NCBI GenBank assembly: GCA_965237575.1
Contig: CBDEGI010000003.1
Coordinates: forward strand, 1,612,001 to 1,676,000
Reading direction: 5' to 3'
Source: JAKZVK01 sp965237575
GTDB taxonomy: Bacteria; Acidobacteriota; Terriglobia; Bryobacterales; UBA6623
DNA: 64,000 nucleotides
Shown: positions 62,015 through 64,000 of the stretch, in pieces
How the letters are laid out: the number at the start of each line of letters is the position of its first letter
Position numbering within the stretch: position 1 is the first letter of the stretch
The notes under the pieces: generated by a model
What the model was told of the DNA's origin: nothing
Database searches by the model: none
The model's input: only the letters and a program-made list of their open reading frames with translations
Translations under genes and position numbers: made by a program

Positions 62015-62890
62015 CTACCGAGATGCCGTCGAGGCCTTCAGCGACCAAGCGGGGAATGGGTCGCGGGAGGCGTTCTTGGCCTCGCGAAGCAAATCCGGCA
62101 CGCGGCTCCGTCTGTTATACAGCTTCTCGAGCAGCGACTCAAGCGCATCCCAATCGCCGTCATACCACGCGGGCGGCACCTTCTTCGAAGCGTTGTCCAA
62201 CGGTTCGGACGAGCATTCTTGGATGCGGCTCAACCACGGCTCGAAGTCGTCGTAGCCGGTGACGCCGGCATAAACCTCCCGGCGGCTGTACAGGCCGCGC
62301 TCGGGAGAATCAGGAAACTCCCAGTTTTGGGCGTTGAATACGAACCCGTGGTCGATCATGTTCGCCACGTAGACCAGCGAGCGAGGCGAGGGAGCGTCCG
62401 GGCTGGGCTGACCGTTTTCCTCGATCCATCGCTTAGCGCGGTCGCGGAAAAAGATGGCTTGGCGCCCGTTGGCGTTGCTGACCCACTTATCGAATGCGAG
62501 CATCCCGAGAAAGCTATCGACGTTGTAGACAAGCCGCAGCAGCGACAGGGGCAAGTAATCGTAGACGGCCAGGCGCGTCGGATCGCCGGGAAAGCCCGAG
62601 CCGAAGTGCAGCCCGGCCTCGCATTGCCGTACGCGCCAACCGACGTCCATCGTCAACTCGGGCGTCGCTTCGATCAGCCCCTGCGGCACGTCGACGATGT
62701 CCCACGGCGGCACGGGCAACTGCAGTTGCTCCAGCAGGATGTAGGAAACCAGTTCGTTGACCAGAATCCTCGGATGCTGGGGGTTGTTGCGAAACTTGAC
62801 GATGTAGTAGCGGTCGTCGTCAGCCAGCATTAGGTGGGCGTTGGCCCCGCCCCTCATGCGGCGGATATGCTGGCGGGCAACGACGGACAT
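62015..62890 (-). CDS. HipA-like kinase
   Basis: I chose the ATG at 62890, giving 291 residues; the frame is open to 62983 but that piece is arginine-rich and not like the family. RYYIVKFRNNPQH has the ATP-binding Lys, LVNELVSYILLEQL the helix-C Glu, FDKWVSNANGRQAIFF the catalytic Asp/Asn loop, and NMIDHGFVF the metal DxG. This is the stand-alone HipA-like kinase group that pairs with DUF3037. Targets are unknown; HipA itself phosphorylates glutamyl-tRNA synthetase. It is first of an apparent two-gene operon. Confidence 0.85.
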   Translation of the reverse strand: MSVVARQHIRRMRGGANAHLMLADDDRYYIVKFRNNPQHPRILVNELVSYILLEQLQLPVPPWDIVDVPQGLIEATPELTMDVGWRVRQCEAGLHFGSGFPGDPTRLAVYDYLPLSLLRLVYNVDSFLGMLAFDKWVSNANGRQAIFFRDRAKRWIEENGQPSPDAPSPRSLVYVANMIDHGFVFNAQNWEFPDSPERGLYSRREVYAGVTGYDDFEPWLSRIQECSSEPLDNASKKVPPAWYDGDWDALESLLEKLYNRRSRVPDLLREAKNASRDPFPAWSLKASTASR

Positions 62891-63098
62891 CGCGACAGGA
62901 ACGGGCCGCCGGCCGAAAGCATGGCGGACACGGCCACTCCGCCCACACGGTCCTCCAAAAAACCGGCAGGGGTTTCGAGACATTATACGATCTTTTTGTG
63001 AAATCCGACGGGAATTTCGAAGGGTGCCGAAGGGTGCCCGCGAGTCGACCTATGAGGAGTGGCGAACGAGGAGGTGAGGCTCGCGGCTAGCTGGCGGG

Positions 63099-64000
63099 CT
63101 AGCTGCCGCCGGAGGCCGGTTCAACGGTCAGGTACCGGCCGGCACGGATGCGGCTGTTGCGCAGGCCGTTCCAAGTTTTGAGATCAGTGATGCGGACACC
63201 GAAGCGCTTGGCGATCGCGTCCAACGTGTCGCCTTCGCGAATGCGGTAGCGTACTGCGCTGTCCGCGGAAGCGGTGAGCGAAGGTGAGGCCGCCGTGCGC
63301 GCGCGCTGGGTGACGTTGAGAGACTCGCCCGCGGTGATGCGGTTGCCGCGAAGCCCGTTCCAGCGCCGGAGATCGGTGACGGAAACGCCGAACCGCTCGG
63401 CGATGGCGCCCAAGTTATCGCCTCGCCGGATACGATAGCGCCCATTGGCCGGAAGCGCGGACGTGGGCTGACGCTTCGGCGTAGGCTTCTTGGCCGATGC
63501 CTTAGCGGTGAGCGTGCTCGCGGTGGAGCCGGAGCCCGAATGGACGACTAGATACTCGCCGGCCTTGATACGGTTGCCGCGAAGACTGTTCCAGTTCTTC
63601 AAATCAGCCACGTCGACGCTGAAACGGCGGGCAATCAACTCCAGATTGTCTCCCCGGCGAATTTTGTAGCGTTCGCCTCCCGCAGCTTTCCTGCTAGGCG
63701 CGGCACGGTTGGAAGCCACCGACGCGCGCGCGCCGCTCGACGAGGCTGGAACGTCGTCAGGTGGCCGCACCGTGAGATACTTACCGGCCCGGATGCGGCT
63801 GCTGCGCAGCCTATTCCAGGACTTGAGATCCGCGACCGTGACACCGAACCGTTGGGCGATGATCGCGAGGTTGTCACCCCGGCGAATTTTGTACTGTCCC
63901 GTGCCACCGGAAGATGCTGCGCGGCTGGCGGTGGAAGTTGGCCTCGCGCGTGAAGAGGCGCCGGAAGCGCGCCGAGACGAGGATGCCGCCTTCCGTGTCC
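63099..64000 (-). CDS. Multi-LysM peptidoglycan-binding protein (5' end off window)
   Basis: The frame is open to the right edge. It has four LysM modules, each with an IRRGDNL...I..RFGV...L..WN.LR...I..G..L pattern (roughly starting at 63890, 63690, 63450 and 63260), separated by Ser/Thr/Ala/Pro-rich linkers. It ends EPASGGS. The missing N-terminus probably holds an enzymatic domain such as a lytic transglycosylase or amidase. LysM domains bind N-acetylglucosamine in the cell wall. Confidence 0.85.
   Translation of the reverse strand, partial: TRKAASSSRRASGASSRARPTSTASRAASSGGTGQYKIRRGDNLAIIAQRFGVTVADLKSWNRLRSSRIRAGKYLTVRPPDDVPASSSGARASVASNRAAPSRKAAGGERYKIRRGDNLELIARRFSVDVADLKNWNSLRGNRIKAGEYLVVHSGSGSTASTLTAKASAKKPTPKRQPTSALPANGRYRIRRGDNLGAIAERFGVSVTDLRRWNGLRGNRITAGESLNVTQRARTAASPSLTASADSAVRYRIREGDTLDAIAKRFGVRITDLKTWNGLRNSRIRAGRYLTVEPASGGS

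Overview
The window comes from a high-GC bacterium. Genes are short-spaced on both strands with many ATGA or GTGA overlaps, and two tRNA genes encode their own CCA. The gene mix resembles Acidobacteriota-type genomes: xseB-ispA-tlyA-nadK, split methylmalonyl-CoA mutase, many secreted metallo-hydrolases, sodium:solute symporters, Tat-exported enzymes, DUF3179, and palindromic intergenic repeats. That placement is an inference from gene content and not proven.

Layout. 1-3.5 kb: a partial SGNH-type protein (minus), then a tightly overlapping plus-strand housekeeping operon (xseB, ispA, tlyA, nadK). 3.6-11.3 kb: exported sulfatase, lipoprotein amidohydrolase, a long inverted repeat, then a convergent RND efflux pair. 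11.7-16.7 kb: an exported metallo-beta-lactamase-fold protein, a Rieske protein and a YVTN beta-propeller, then an LDH2-family dehydrogenase, hpt and tRNA-Lys(UUU). 17-31.8 kb: DUF3179, class III aminotransferase, SSS symporter, isocitrate/isopropylmalate-type dehydrogenase, SAM hydrolase family protein, cysteine desulfurase plus mnmA (tRNA 2-thiouridine pathway), a two-helix K+ channel with RCK domains, a bifunctional NAD(P)HX repair enzyme, a second SSS symporter with a coupled 36-residue membrane peptide, and mtgA. 32-44 kb: a membrane protein, FAD oxidoreductase, Tat-exported class V aminotransferase, a twice-frameshifted CocE-type hydrolase, an ABC-MacB-like exporter (ATPase frameshifted), and the two-subunit methylmalonyl-CoA mutase.

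45-52.5 kb is an accessory island of lower coding density. It contains a decayed IS1595-type transposase that cut the 5' end of a DUF72 gene, an internally deleted group II intron, a possible IS1380-type scrap, a membrane-embedded pentapeptide-repeat protein, a beheaded PHP-domain phosphatase gene, repeats related to each other in inverted orientation, and three near-identical 270-272 bp non-autonomous elements with terminal inverted repeats and 9-10 bp target duplications.

52.5-64 kb: lytic transglycosylase, threonine synthase, amidohydrolase, a small hypothetical gene, a strong near-leaderless promoter driving an unusual membrane operon (DCC-wax-synthase-like fusion, two paralogous four-helix proteins, YndJ-like protein), tRNA-Gly(CCC), then a Fic / DUF3037 / HipA-like kinase cluster and a multi-LysM protein running off the right edge. 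The best candidates for undescribed systems are the DCC-MBOAT/4TM/4TM/YndJ operon, the Fic-DUF3037-HipA-like group beside tRNA-Gly, the sandwich pentapeptide-repeat membrane protein, and the 272 bp mobile element. Several frameshifts at short C runs could be assembly errors instead of real decay.
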